Source: CAZTAR01 sp043813895 | GTDB taxonomy: Bacteria > Planctomycetota > Phycisphaerae > UBA1845 > UTPLA1 | DNA: 22,744 bases | Reading direction: 5' to 3' | NCBI GenBank assembly: GCA_043813895.1 | Contig: JBDRKQ010000233.1 | Coordinates: 1 to 22,744 of the forward strand | Part shown: positions 7,218-15,998 of the stretch, piece by piece | How the letters are laid out: each line of letters begins with the position of its first letter | Position numbering within the stretch: the first letter of the stretch is position 1 | Position numbers and translations under genes: made by a program | Notes under the pieces: generated by a model | The model's input: only the letters and a program-made list of their open reading frames with translations | What the model was told of the DNA's origin: nothing | Databases searched by the model: none

Positions 7218-8936
7218 GTGTTCAGAAACCCTGATGAGTCTCAGTTGCTTCAAGAGATGCGGCGGCGCACCTGCGCTCCGTGTCGATTGCGTCGTGTTGG
7301 AGCACTGGCTTGTGTCGTGGCCGTCAGCGTGTTTGCGGCCGGCTGTAGCGGGCTTGGGAGCGCGGAGTGGTTCAAGAACGGCCTCCTCGATCCGACCCAG
7401 GTCGGCAATTTCACGTCTTCTGTGAGTAACGAGATTCGCGAGAGCATCACGATTTTGGAGGAGCCGACAGGGATCCAGGGTGCAGAAGACCCGAGCCCGG
7501 AAGACTTGGTGCCGCTTTATACGGAGTTGGCAATCGGGCCCGGGGATGTGCTGAATGTCACGATGTATGAGGTGATGCAGGCGGGGGGGGCGACGACGGT
7601 TCAGGTGCGGGTTGGCAACACGGGCTTTGAGACATTGCCGGTGATCGGGCCCGTGAAGATGATGGGGCTCACGCCGCGAGAGTTGGAGTTGGAGGTGAAG
7701 GCTCGTTTGCGTGACGCGAACATTCTGGAGGACGCGGATATCCAGGTGAGTCGGGTCGCGTCCCCATCCATGCAGTACTCGGTTGTCGGGAGCATCACGC
7801 GGCCGGGCCAGTATCCGCTCCAGCGTCTCGACACGAGGTTGCTCGACGTGGTTGCAGCGGCCGGCGGGATCTCGCCGCTGATCGAGTCGATCTACATCTT
7901 CAGGCTGACGGAAGCGGCGGGTTTGCCTGGGGGGACGATGCCCGTTGAGACATTCGAGTTCGATCGGGGGGCGACGTTCGAGGAGCCGGTGTCCTTCATG
8001 ATGTCCGAGGTTTCCACTGGCCGGGCGGGCACCCGGGATGGGCCTCCGGCCAGCGGGCCCGAAGAGCCCAAGCAGGGATCGGCGATTGATGAACTGGATA
8101 TCCTCGACGGTGGTCCGGCAGGTTCTGCGCCGGCTCCCGGTTGGGATGCGGATCGAGGCGTGTGGGTTTTGTCGGAGGATGTGCGGTCGGATGTTTCGGC
8201 GGCGACACGGGCGACCTCGGGGGTGGCGACACAGTCGGTTGAGGCGCCGGTTGGCGAGCCGGCTTCGAGTGCGAGTTCGACGAGCATATCGATGGACGAG
8301 TCGGACCGGGCTTTATCCCCCAGCAGATCGGGAATTCCCGACGACGAGAGCGGCCAGGCAGAGCCCATTGAAGAGGAACTGCCCGAGATCGGCGCCGAAT
8401 TGTCTCCGCCGATGCGGATCATTGAGATTCCCGTGAAGGGGTTGTTGGAGGGCGATCCGCGGTACAATGTAGTGGTCCGGCCGTCAGACACGATCAATGT
8501 TCCTCCCGGGGCAGTCGGCGAGTTCTATCTTGGCGGCAACGTGGCCCGGCCTGGCGCCTATGCATTGACCGGGCGGCGTTTGACGGTGAAGCAGGCGATC
8601 ATTTCTGCCGGCGGATTCAGTGCGCTGGCGTGGCCCTCGAAGGCGGAGTTGATTCGCCGTTTGAGCAAGGACGAGGAGCACACGATCCAATTGGATCTGG
8701 ATGCGATCTTCGCCGGTAAGGCTCCGGATTTCTACCTGAAGCCGAACGACATTGTGAATGTTGGGACGCATCAGGTTGCGGTATTCATGGCGGTGCTGAG
8801 AAACGCGTTTCGTTTCAGCTATGGATTCGGATTGGTGTATGATCGGAATTTTGGCGACAGCGATTCGTTTGGCGCACGGGAGCAGGTGAAGAACCGCCAC
8901 AGAGTGGAGGCGCAGGCGAAGGGGATTCCGTTCTAG
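7218..8936 (+). CDS. SLBB-domain polysaccharide export lipoprotein (Wza-like)
   Basis: Outer-membrane polysaccharide secretin of the Wza/poly_export family, which carries exopolysaccharide across the outer membrane. About 572 residues. A signal sequence ends in VFAAGC (lipid-modified Cys43). The poly_export domain starts near residue 100 (LAIGPGDVLNVTMYE) and includes GVKMMGL-like turn residues near 145-150. A first SLBB domain begins at about residue 186 (YSVVGSITRPGQYPL) and a second at about 435 (FYLGGNVARPGAYAL). The C-terminus RNAFRFSYGFGLVYDRNF may form the membrane-spanning helix. Between YIFRL and RIIEIPVKGLL, inside the first SLBB domain, lies an insertion of about 165 acidic, Ser/Gly/Pro-rich residues. 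GTG 7218 is chosen from its GGAG; TTG 7203 would add five residues. The gene heads the plus-strand cluster. A run of eight G at 7583-7590 lies within the coding sequence. Confidence 0.9.
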   Translation: MFRNPDESQLLQEMRRRTCAPCRLRRVGALACVVAVSVFAAGCSGLGSAEWFKNGLLDPTQVGNFTSSVSNEIRESITILEEPTGIQGAEDPSPEDLVPLYTELAIGPGDVLNVTMYEVMQAGGATTVQVRVGNTGFETLPVIGPVKMMGLTPRELELEVKARLRDANILEDADIQVSRVASPSMQYSVVGSITRPGQYPLQRLDTRLLDVVAAAGGISPLIESIYIFRLTEAAGLPGGTMPVETFEFDRGATFEEPVSFMMSEVSTGRAGTRDGPPASGPEEPKQGSAIDELDILDGGPAGSAPAPGWDADRGVWVLSEDVRSDVSAATRATSGVATQSVEAPVGEPASSASSTSISMDESDRALSPSRSGIPDDESGQAEPIEEELPEIGAELSPPMRIIEIPVKGLLEGDPRYNVVVRPSDTINVPPGAVGEFYLGGNVARPGAYALTGRRLTVKQAIISAGGFSALAWPSKAELIRRLSKDEEHTIQLDLDAIFAGKAPDFYLKPNDIVNVGTHQVAVFMAVLRNAFRFSYGFGLVYDRNFGDSDSFGAREQVKNRHRVEAQAKGIPF

Positions 8937-9004
8937 TGTCTTGTTGTGCAAGAAGTGTGATGACGATCGCTGGATTGAGAATCCGTCTTCGGTTTTCGAC
9001 CCGG

Positions 9005-9026
9005 TGCCGAGAGAAGCTTCTCGGCA
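9005..9026. repeat. Hairpin repeat, class B (copy 2)
   Basis: TGCCGAGA, six-base loop GAAGCT, TCTCGGCA: a perfect 8-bp stem sharing its CCGAGA/TCTCGG core with the hairpin at 3898-3921. It lies about 70 bases after the export gene stop. No T-run follows. Confidence 0.65.
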
Positions 9027-9153
9027 GGGCGCATGGTTGTGTTCTTCATGGAATGTGGCGCCAGTGAGGATCGAGTGGTCGGAAAAGCGCGTTGCATCTG
9101 TTTGAGGCCGCCGGATCTGGATCCGTGGGCTTGGCGCGCGTTTCTTCGTCGGC

Positions 9154-9181
9154 TTGAGCGTCACAGGCGTTTCGTTACACT
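9154..9181 (+). promoter_or_regulatory. Weak sigma-70-like promoter candidate before the exosortase gene
   Basis: TTGAGC (9154-9159), 16-base spacer, TACACT (9176-9181). Each box matches four of six consensus positions. It could give the exosortase segment its own transcript, since the gap from the export gene is large. Confidence 0.2.
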
Positions 9182-9315
9182 CGTTTCTTCGAGCCGGATA
9201 GGAGGGGCTTCGCGCTCGTCGAATACTATCGATGCGTCTATCGGGTGGTGGGTCGGCGGCCCGCGCTCTGTGCAGGTTCAATCATGCCAATGGCAAGAGT
9301 CAAGGTAGTGGATTC

Positions 9316-10305
9316 GTGAGTTCACGGGCGCGTACTGGGACTGGCGGTGTGGGTGAGGGCGGACATGGTGACGGTTCGCCGGCGCAGGATCGGTTGCCAG
9401 GCTGGTGGGAGTATCTAGGTTTGTCAGGCGTGGCCAGGCTTCTGGTGTTGGCGGGCCTGGTTGTCTGGCTGTACTGGGCCCATTGCGTTCGGCTGTTCGA
9501 GTATTGGCAGCGTCCGGATTGGTCGCACGGGTTCCTGATACCGCTGTTTTGCTTGTACCTGGTACACACGAAGCGGCGGGAGTTGCTGCTCGGGGAGCAC
9601 GAGGGTTCGCTTTGGGGGCTGGCCCTGATGCTGCTGTCGGTTTTGGTGTACGCCACCAGCATCTACTTGAAGATCGGATATCCCCAGCCGCTTACGATCG
9701 TGAGCATGATCGCCGGCATTGTGCTGCTCTTACGTGGTTGGCGGACGCTGTGGTTGACCTCGTTTCCGATCGGTTTTCTCGTGCTGGCGATGCCGCCACC
9801 CGAGCGATTGTATCGTGCGGTCACGCAGCCGTTGCAGCAGGGCGCTGCTGCGATCTCGACGTTGATCTTGCGGATGTTCCCTGGCGCCGATGTCGAGCAC
9901 CAGGGGATCAATATTTCGTTCTTCATGGATGACGGCAGTGAGGGCGGCTTTACGGTCGCGGGCGCGTGCAGCGGTATGCGTTCGCTGATGGCGTTTGTGG
10001 CGCTGGGCCTGGCAATGGCCTATTTTGCGCCGAGGCCGACATGGCACAGAATCACGATGGCTGTACTTGTGGTGCCTGTGGCACTCTTCTGCAATATCGT
10101 GCGAGTGATCGTCACGGGTGGTTTCCAGATGTACGGTCTTGAAGATTACGCGACTGGCACGCCACACACGGTGTTGGGCCTGTTGCTGTTTGTGTTGGGT
10201 TTCGCGATCTACATGGGCGTCCTGTGGCTGCTTGACCATCTGTTTGTGGATGATCCGGGTTGGGGCAAGGACGACGAGGCCGCAATCTCCGGGGAGGCTT
10301 TGTGA
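9316..10305 (+). CDS. Exosortase (exosortase/archaeosortase family transpeptidase)
   Basis: Polytopic inner-membrane cysteine transpeptidase that recognises a C-terminal sorting tag (PEP-CTERM type) on exported proteins and cleaves or transfers it. With GTG 9316 the protein has 329 residues and many hydrophobic segments. The family marker DWSHGFLIPLFCLYL is at about 68-82. The catalytic triad is visible as AGACSGMRS (Cys218), NIVRV (Arg263) and PHTVLG (His284). AAGG at 9302-9305 supports GTG 9316; ATG 9232 would add 28 residues but has no ribosome-binding site. The gene overlaps the EpsI-family gene by one base, so the pair is probably translationally coupled. The subfamily is not determined, and no tagged substrate is visible in the window. 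Confidence 0.92.
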   Translation: MSSRARTGTGGVGEGGHGDGSPAQDRLPGWWEYLGLSGVARLLVLAGLVVWLYWAHCVRLFEYWQRPDWSHGFLIPLFCLYLVHTKRRELLLGEHEGSLWGLALMLLSVLVYATSIYLKIGYPQPLTIVSMIAGIVLLLRGWRTLWLTSFPIGFLVLAMPPPERLYRAVTQPLQQGAAAISTLILRMFPGADVEHQGINISFFMDDGSEGGFTVAGACSGMRSLMAFVALGLAMAYFAPRPTWHRITMAVLVVPVALFCNIVRVIVTGGFQMYGLEDYATGTPHTVLGLLLFVLGFAIYMGVLWLLDHLFVDDPGWGKDDEAAISGEAL

Positions 10306-11153
10306 TGTCCACGGAGAGGCGTTCGATTTGTCACTACTTGCTGGCCCTTGTGACGTTAGCGGCGAGCGCGCTCGGGATGCAGGTGGCCAAGAGCCGCGGC
10401 TCGTTTCAGTTGATCAAGAAACCGCTGCCGCTACGCAAGGCGTTGGTTGATATGGATCGAGATAGCCTGCTGCCGTACGAGGTGGCTTCTGCTCGCCGGC
10501 TGCCGCCGGAGGTCGTGGGCGAGCTGGGGACAGAGGAGTATCTCGATTGGGGTCTGCGGGTTCCAGAGGGTCGAGTGGGACCTCCACGGATGACGCTGTC
10601 TGTGACGTACTATACGGGGGTCCAGGATCAGGTTCCGCATGTTCCCGAGGAGTGCCTACATCAAGCTTCCTATACGCAGCGTGACAGTCACGTTCGCGAG
10701 GTGGAGTTGAAGGAGTTGAAGCGGCTCGACCAGGCGGTGAAGGAGCGCAACGAGCGGTTGAAGGAGCTAGGCAAGAAGCCGGAAGGGCCGGAGACACCGA
10801 TCAAGTTTCATGAACTGTCCTTCAACCCTCCGCGCGGGACAGGGAACGTCCAGTACGTTTACTACACGATTTGTGTTAATGGGGATTATTACGCGGATCG
10901 TCAGCGCGTTCGCTTTCGCCTGGCGGACTTTAGCGAAGCGTATCTCTATTACTCGAAGGTAGAAGTGTCCTTTCGAGTGGGTAGAGAGAAAAACCTGCCG
11001 GCAGTGAGCAAGCAGGCATATGAGCTGCTCGACATGGCTTTGGCCGAACTCGTTCGGTCTCACTATCCACTGAGCATCAACCCAGAGGAAGTTGGCGTTT
11101 CGGGCGTCGTCGGCGCGCAGGGAGGGCTGGACCGTGGCACGGAAGCGATGTAG
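10305..11153 (+). CDS. EpsI-family exosortase-associated protein
   Basis: Partner protein of exosortases in exopolysaccharide loci (EpsI / DUF3485 family). Its biochemical role is not settled in the family. The 282-residue protein has an N-terminal membrane anchor (YLLALVTLAASALGM) and the family signature YYTG followed by VPHVPEECLH with Cys117. After this motif sits a strongly charged stretch of about 40 residues (roughly 129-170) that looks helical and may be an insertion. The start is clear: GGGGAGG lies seven bases before ATG 10305, and the ATG overlaps the exosortase stop (TGATG). The coupling to the exosortase gene supports joint function, probably on the periplasmic face of the inner membrane. 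Confidence 0.85.
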   Translation: MSTERRSICHYLLALVTLAASALGMQVAKSRGSFQLIKKPLPLRKALVDMDRDSLLPYEVASARRLPPEVVGELGTEEYLDWGLRVPEGRVGPPRMTLSVTYYTGVQDQVPHVPEECLHQASYTQRDSHVREVELKELKRLDQAVKERNERLKELGKKPEGPETPIKFHELSFNPPRGTGNVQYVYYTICVNGDYYADRQRVRFRLADFSEAYLYYSKVEVSFRVGREKNLPAVSKQAYELLDMALAELVRSHYPLSINPEEVGVSGVVGAQGGLDRGTEAM

Positions 11154-11170
11154 AAGAGGGGCCGCACCGG

Positions 11171-11187
11171 GAAGGCGCCATGCCTTC
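11171..11187. repeat. Small stem-loop between EpsI-family and TPR genes
   Basis: GAAGGC, loop GCCAT, GCCTTC in the 88-base gap. A six-bp stem without a T-run; it may modulate the transcript, but it is weak evidence. Confidence 0.35.
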
Positions 11188-11241
11188 AGTAAGGCGGTTC
11201 GAAGTACTGAGTGTGACGAGCAAGAAAGAAGGCGTTAGGTT

Positions 11242-14200
11242 ATGGCGCGCAAACTAAACAAGAAGCTTGTTGGTCTTTTGACGCTGTCCGGGATGGTCTT
11301 GATCTCGGTTGGCTTCATCGTGTTGCTGCGGTCCCTTCCGGGCCAGGATCCGCTTGTTTATGCACAGGAAGCGGCGGAACTCGAGTCGGGGGGAGAATAC
11401 AATCGGGCCAAGCAGACGTATTACCGTGCCTACATGAAGGACGCGGCGAAGGATCCGGAGTATCTTGTCAAGGCTGCGCGATGCGCGATCGAGGATGGAG
11501 ATATCCGGGGCGCGCAGGAACTGCTTCAGCTTGCTCGTGTTCGGAATTCGAATCTGAAGTCCGCGGCCGAACTATCTTTGGAATTCGGATTCGAGCTTGC
11601 CTGGCGGTTTCACGGGGCGTCGCAGTGGCACCGCGTTCTCGATGGCGCCCAGGCGCTCCTGGACCTAGGCGTCGAGTCACCGCTGGTTTACCGCGCGTTT
11701 GGCAGCGCGTATTGGGCGCTTCGAGATGAGGAGGATGAATTCGCCGCGAAGGGCGAAGAGAACCTGAAGCGGGCGTGGCAGTTGGATTCAGCGAACGCTG
11801 ACGTCGTCAAGTCGCTGGCGGGTGTTTTGTGGACAAAGGCGAGTGGGAGGGAGGCTGCCCACGAAGCCAGGGAAGCGGACGAGCTTCGGGCCGAGATGTA
11901 CGGGATTCTCGCATCGGCGGTTGAGCAATGCGAAGCGGGCGGGAATCGAGAGGGCGCGGCGGCCGTGCGGCGCGCGCGCGCGAAGTACCGGATTATGGAA
12001 GGGAAGGTGGATGAGGGTTTGGCCGAGCTCGAGTCGCTGGCGGCGACCGAGACGACAACCGCGGAATCCCACATCCTGTTGGGCCAGGTTTACACGGGCT
12101 CGCTTGGCAATGCAGGGGAACGGCGAGACGCCGAGAAGGCCGAAGCTGCATTGGTGGAAGCCCTGAAGATAGACCCGGGGAACGGCGAGGCTTATCAAGT
12201 GTTGGGCCGGGTTTATCGCAGCCAGCACGACAGCGCTGCGGATCACGATGAACAAGTGGCAAAGGGCCGCCAAGAGGCGGAGCTGTATGAACGCGGCCTG
12301 AGCGAGATACCGTACAACAAACACTTCCGGTCGTACGCAGACAATCAGAGCCGCGTCTACTTCATGAGCGAGTTGTGTTTTCAATGTGTGGACCGGGCGG
12401 AGCGCACGGAGGTCGAAGAGGAGAAAGCCGCGGCACTGGAAGAGGCGGAGTCGTGGGTGGAAGCATTGAAGGGGGAGGTTGACCTAGAATCGACGCCAGT
12501 ACGAATGTTGACGGCATATATTTTGAACGTGCGAAAGGAATATATCGCGGCGATTCGCGAGGCGGAGGCCGCCTGCAACGGTCTGGCCAAGCGAGGCCGC
12601 GCGTACTATCGACTTCAGTTGTTGTTGGGTGAGCTTTACGCAAGGCAGAGGCAATGGGGCGCCGCGAGGGAGGCCATTCGGAATACGCTGGCATTGACCC
12701 CGTCTTCTCCGATGCTTCGGTTGCGGCTCGCTCGCGTTTACTTGCAGATGAACAAGGCGTCGGATGCGATGTCCTTGCTGAACCCCACGGATTCGCCCGC
12801 AATGCGCCGCTTCATGGAGCAGAATAAGTCTGCGATTCAGCTTCGAATCGAGGCATACCGACAATTGGGGCAGTTCGACCAGGTCGAGAAATTGAGCCGC
12901 AGCCTGGGCGAAGACACGCCGGAAGACGAGCTCCGCGGAATCCGAATCATGATGTTGGATGGGCGGCAAGAGGAAGCGGAGGCCGCGTTGAAGGCGTTCT
13001 TGTCGAGGGCCCCTGACAATGTCGGCGCGAATGCCCTGCTTCTTCGGCTGTATGCGACGACCGATCGAGTGGATGCGGCGTTCGCCTTGTTGGGAGAATT
13101 GAAGAAGAGAGATCCGGAGAATAGGGAGTGGCAGCGCGTCGAGTTAGTCTTGCGACAGGGGGCGGGCGAAGACCAGGACGAGCAGATGCTTGCATATCTG
13201 AAAGAAGAGCCGGATGCATTTACACGTGCGATGTCTGTCGCCAACTACTATTCGGCACATGATGATTTCAAAGAGGCCGCGAAGTACCTGGATGAGGCGG
13301 AGTCGCTGCATCCGGATGACAAACCTGTAATAGACCAGCAGTTTCAGAACGCGCTTCGCTTAAAGGACTGGGATCGCGCCGAACAGTATGTTGCCAAGAA
13401 TGCGGCGCTCAATCTTGACGGGACGGAGGGAAAGCTGGCTCAAGGCCGGCTCGCGTTGGCGAAGGGTGAGTACGAGCGGGCGATCGATCTGATGAAAACA
13501 GGTCTTCAGAAGTACACCAAGGACTCGCTCGGCTGGACGTATCTTGCAGAGGCCTACGGGTTGGCGGGTCATCTTCTTGAAGCGAAGAATACGCTGTTGC
13601 GGGCATTGGAGATCAATCCGGCGAACGGCTATGCGAACCGGGGCTTGGCGGAGCTTGCTCTTCGCGAGGGCAACGATGAGGAAGCGAGGCGGTACTTGGA
13701 GGCCGCGATCTTATACTTGCCGGACGACCCGATGATTCGGCGGCATCTTCAGGAACTGCGTGAGCGTGACAATCCAGCGGAGGGTATTGCGACGCGAGAG
13801 GAGATGCGTAGGCAAAATCCGAAAGATGTGCGAAACCTCGTTCTGTTGGCCCGTTTATATGCGGATCCGGCTGTTGCAGACTATGACAAGGCAGCGGAGG
13901 TCTATGAAGAGGTTCTGAAGCAATCGTCGAGTGATTATGAGCTTGCGCGCGAAGTTGCCGGCTTCTACGGGCGCGAGGGCGTCGACCGTCCGGAGGACGG
14001 CGAGGCATTGCTCAAACGATTGATGGAGGCGGAGAAGGACGACAAGGCGAAGAAGGCGTTGTTGGCGGTTTATCTTGGCCAGTTCCACGAGAGCCAGAAG
14101 GAGCTGGCTACGGCGGACCGGCATTTTCGGCTGGCGGTGAATTTTGATCCTTCGCCGGAGGTGTTGACCTACGCGGCTGAGTTTTGCGCTCGCACGAATC

Positions 14201-15780
14201 GCCTGACACGAGCGTTGGAGTACTATGAGCGTGTCGCCAAGCACGAGGGCGTGGACGAGGGCATGGCGCGGACCGCTCGTCTCCGCATGATCGCACTGTT
14301 GTTGGCCACGAGCGACATGGATCGCGCCAAGCAGGAAATAGACGACTATATGGGGGCCTATCCGGACGATTCGCAGGGGATGGTCTATGAGGGCGCGTAC
14401 CATCGGATTGGGGGAGACATCCAGAAGGCGAAAGAGGCATTTGACGGGCATCTGGAGCGCGATCCCGATAACGCCATGGCCTTATGGCAGCGAGCGCAAC
14501 TATACCTATTGATGGGCCAGCCGGTGCCCGCTATCGAGGACTTGAAGCGGGCGAAGACCGAGCGGCCGGACGGCTTCGGGTATGAACACCGCATCACACT
14601 GGCGAAGGCGCTACTGGATATCGGAAAAGAAGAGGAAGCGATCGGGGAGTTGCGGCACATTCTGGACGAGAAGCCTGAAGAACAGGCTGTGGCGGTGGCG
14701 TTGGTGGATGTCTATACGTCGGCGCATCCGCCGCGGTACAGCGACGCCGAGGGCGTCATCTACACGTATTTACGACGGTACCCCAATGACGCCGCGTGGC
14801 CGATGATGCTCGGCCGGCTTGGGGAATTGTCCGGCGATTGGAACAAGGCCGTGCGCGGTTACAGCACGGCCGCCGAGGTCGCCCGATCCGAGATATCCAC
14901 CGTGGAACCGCTGTTTAGATCACTGAGGAAGATGGGCCGCCCCCAAGAGATTATTGATTACGCCTCTGACAAACTGCCGAGCCAGGTCCTCTCCCGGTCT
15001 CCGGTTGTCTTATCGACACTGGCATGGGCGTATTCGACGAAGGGAGACCAGGAGAAATGCTTCGCGACGTTTGATCGGGCGATGACTGCGGCGGGCGCAG
15101 ACGTTCGCGCTTATGCCAATGTCATCATCGAGATGCGTAACGTGCTGGGGCCGGAGAAGGCATTAGAGCGAGTGAGCGGCCAAGTAGAGAGCCACCCTGA
15201 TTCTGTTGATGCGAGGAAGGCGTTGGTGTTGATGCTGCAGATTAGCGGCAAGAACGAGGAGGCACTCACGGCGTGCCAGCGGGTTGGCGAGCTTGCAGAA
15301 CGTGATACCGATGTTCTTTTTTCGAAGTTGGGTCAAGCGATGTTGCACGCTTCCATGGATCACTATTTAGAGGCGAAGGCAATGTATGAGGCTTGCCTGA
15401 AACTCGACCCCAATAATGCCATGGCCCTGAATAATCTGGCCTATCTGCTTACGGAAAACTTGGGCCAGGCGGAGGAGGCGTTGCCCTACGCTCAGCGGGC
15501 GAAGCGTCTCAATGCTGATAATGCGGACGTACTGGATACGCTTGGCTGGGTCTTGTTCAAGTGCGGCCGGCACGGAGAGGCGGTGGGAGTCTTCTTGCGA
15601 GCCCTGGAGATCGAGAGAGAAAACCCGGTCGTGCTGTATCATTTGGGCCTGGTTCACATCGCGCGGGGGGAACTCGAGGAAGCGGGATCGAGACTAAACA
15701 GGGCTCGGGATGCCGCCAAAGCCACAGGGCAGGGTGGGCTTTTGCCGAAGATAAGCGAAGCGCTGGATAAGCTGAATTAG
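11242..15780 (+). CDS. Giant membrane-anchored TPR protein of the exosortase/EPS locus
   Basis: Very long (1512 residues) tetratricopeptide-repeat protein, probably a periplasmic scaffold for polymer assembly or export. It begins MARKLNKK and has one transmembrane helix at about residues 9-31, with no lipobox, so the repeats should face the periplasm. Helical TPR-like pairs run almost the full length. The clearest repeats are at the C-terminus, from about residue 1380: KLDPNNAMALNNLAYLL, then VLDTLGWVLFKCGR and VLYHLGLVHIARGE. These match TPR proteins of PEP-CTERM/EPS clusters (PrsT-like), but those I know are shorter and often lipoproteins. An AAGG-type site precedes the ATG. No enzymatic motif or C-terminal sorting tag is visible. 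It follows the EpsI-family gene by 88 bases and precedes the kinase gene by 218. Confidence 0.9.
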   Translation: MARKLNKKLVGLLTLSGMVLISVGFIVLLRSLPGQDPLVYAQEAAELESGGEYNRAKQTYYRAYMKDAAKDPEYLVKAARCAIEDGDIRGAQELLQLARVRNSNLKSAAELSLEFGFELAWRFHGASQWHRVLDGAQALLDLGVESPLVYRAFGSAYWALRDEEDEFAAKGEENLKRAWQLDSANADVVKSLAGVLWTKASGREAAHEAREADELRAEMYGILASAVEQCEAGGNREGAAAVRRARAKYRIMEGKVDEGLAELESLAATETTTAESHILLGQVYTGSLGNAGERRDAEKAEAALVEALKIDPGNGEAYQVLGRVYRSQHDSAADHDEQVAKGRQEAELYERGLSEIPYNKHFRSYADNQSRVYFMSELCFQCVDRAERTEVEEEKAAALEEAESWVEALKGEVDLESTPVRMLTAYILNVRKEYIAAIREAEAACNGLAKRGRAYYRLQLLLGELYARQRQWGAAREAIRNTLALTPSSPMLRLRLARVYLQMNKASDAMSLLNPTDSPAMRRFMEQNKSAIQLRIEAYRQLGQFDQVEKLSRSLGEDTPEDELRGIRIMMLDGRQEEAEAALKAFLSRAPDNVGANALLLRLYATTDRVDAAFALLGELKKRDPENREWQRVELVLRQGAGEDQDEQMLAYLKEEPDAFTRAMSVANYYSAHDDFKEAAKYLDEAESLHPDDKPVIDQQFQNALRLKDWDRAEQYVAKNAALNLDGTEGKLAQGRLALAKGEYERAIDLMKTGLQKYTKDSLGWTYLAEAYGLAGHLLEAKNTLLRALEINPANGYANRGLAELALREGNDEEARRYLEAAILYLPDDPMIRRHLQELRERDNPAEGIATREEMRRQNPKDVRNLVLLARLYADPAVADYDKAAEVYEEVLKQSSSDYELAREVAGFYGREGVDRPEDGEALLKRLMEAEKDDKAKKALLAVYLGQFHESQKELATADRHFRLAVNFDPSPEVLTYAAEFCARTNRLTRALEYYERVAKHEGVDEGMARTARLRMIALLLATSDMDRAKQEIDDYMGAYPDDSQGMVYEGAYHRIGGDIQKAKEAFDGHLERDPDNAMALWQRAQLYLLMGQPVPAIEDLKRAKTERPDGFGYEHRITLAKALLDIGKEEEAIGELRHILDEKPEEQAVAVALVDVYTSAHPPRYSDAEGVIYTYLRRYPNDAAWPMMLGRLGELSGDWNKAVRGYSTAAEVARSEISTVEPLFRSLRKMGRPQEIIDYASDKLPSQVLSRSPVVLSTLAWAYSTKGDQEKCFATFDRAMTAAGADVRAYANVIIEMRNVLGPEKALERVSGQVESHPDSVDARKALVLMLQISGKNEEALTACQRVGELAERDTDVLFSKLGQAMLHASMDHYLEAKAMYEACLKLDPNNAMALNNLAYLLTENLGQAEEALPYAQRAKRLNADNADVLDTLGWVLFKCGRHGEAVGVFLRALEIERENPVVLYHLGLVHIARGELEEAGSRLNRARDAAKATGQGGLLPKISEALDKLN

Positions 15781-15821
15781 CGGAGTTCACAGACGGCGGC
15801 GGCTCCGGAAGCTTGTTGACG

Positions 15822-15889
15822 CCGAACGGGAGCCCGTCGGAATCGAGTGGGTCAGCGCCGAGGTGATGACGTAGGCCTGTCCCGTTCGG
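15822..15889 (+). ncRNA. Structured intergenic segment before the kinase gene (candidate RNA element)
   Basis: CCGAACGGGA (15822-15831) is exactly complementary to TCCCGTTCGG (15880-15889). The same left arm can also pair locally with CCCGTCGG (15833-15840) with one bulge. Two alternative pairings in a leader-like position suggest a structured RNA, but I recognise no known riboswitch class. Confidence 0.3.
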
Positions 15890-15998
15890 AGCGCAAGATC
15901 GAATCAGGTGGGCGGCAACTTGGAGCAGGGCGTCCTTGAGGGGCTTGAGTCTGCTCGAGGGGATATCGCTTGGGGAGCAAGCCTGTGAGTGTGTGCCT

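Larger units (their letters stand above)
8937..9315. other. Intergenic stretch before the exosortase gene
   Basis: This 379-base gap interrupts the cluster. It holds a class B hairpin at 9005-9026 and a weak promoter-like pair at 9154-9181. An open frame at 9033-9308 has no ribosome-binding site or recognisable product, and I do not call it a gene. Confidence 0.55.

Noticed and set aside
9033..9308. 91-codon open frame before the exosortase gene
   Set aside because: No ribosome-binding site, no recognisable product and biased composition.
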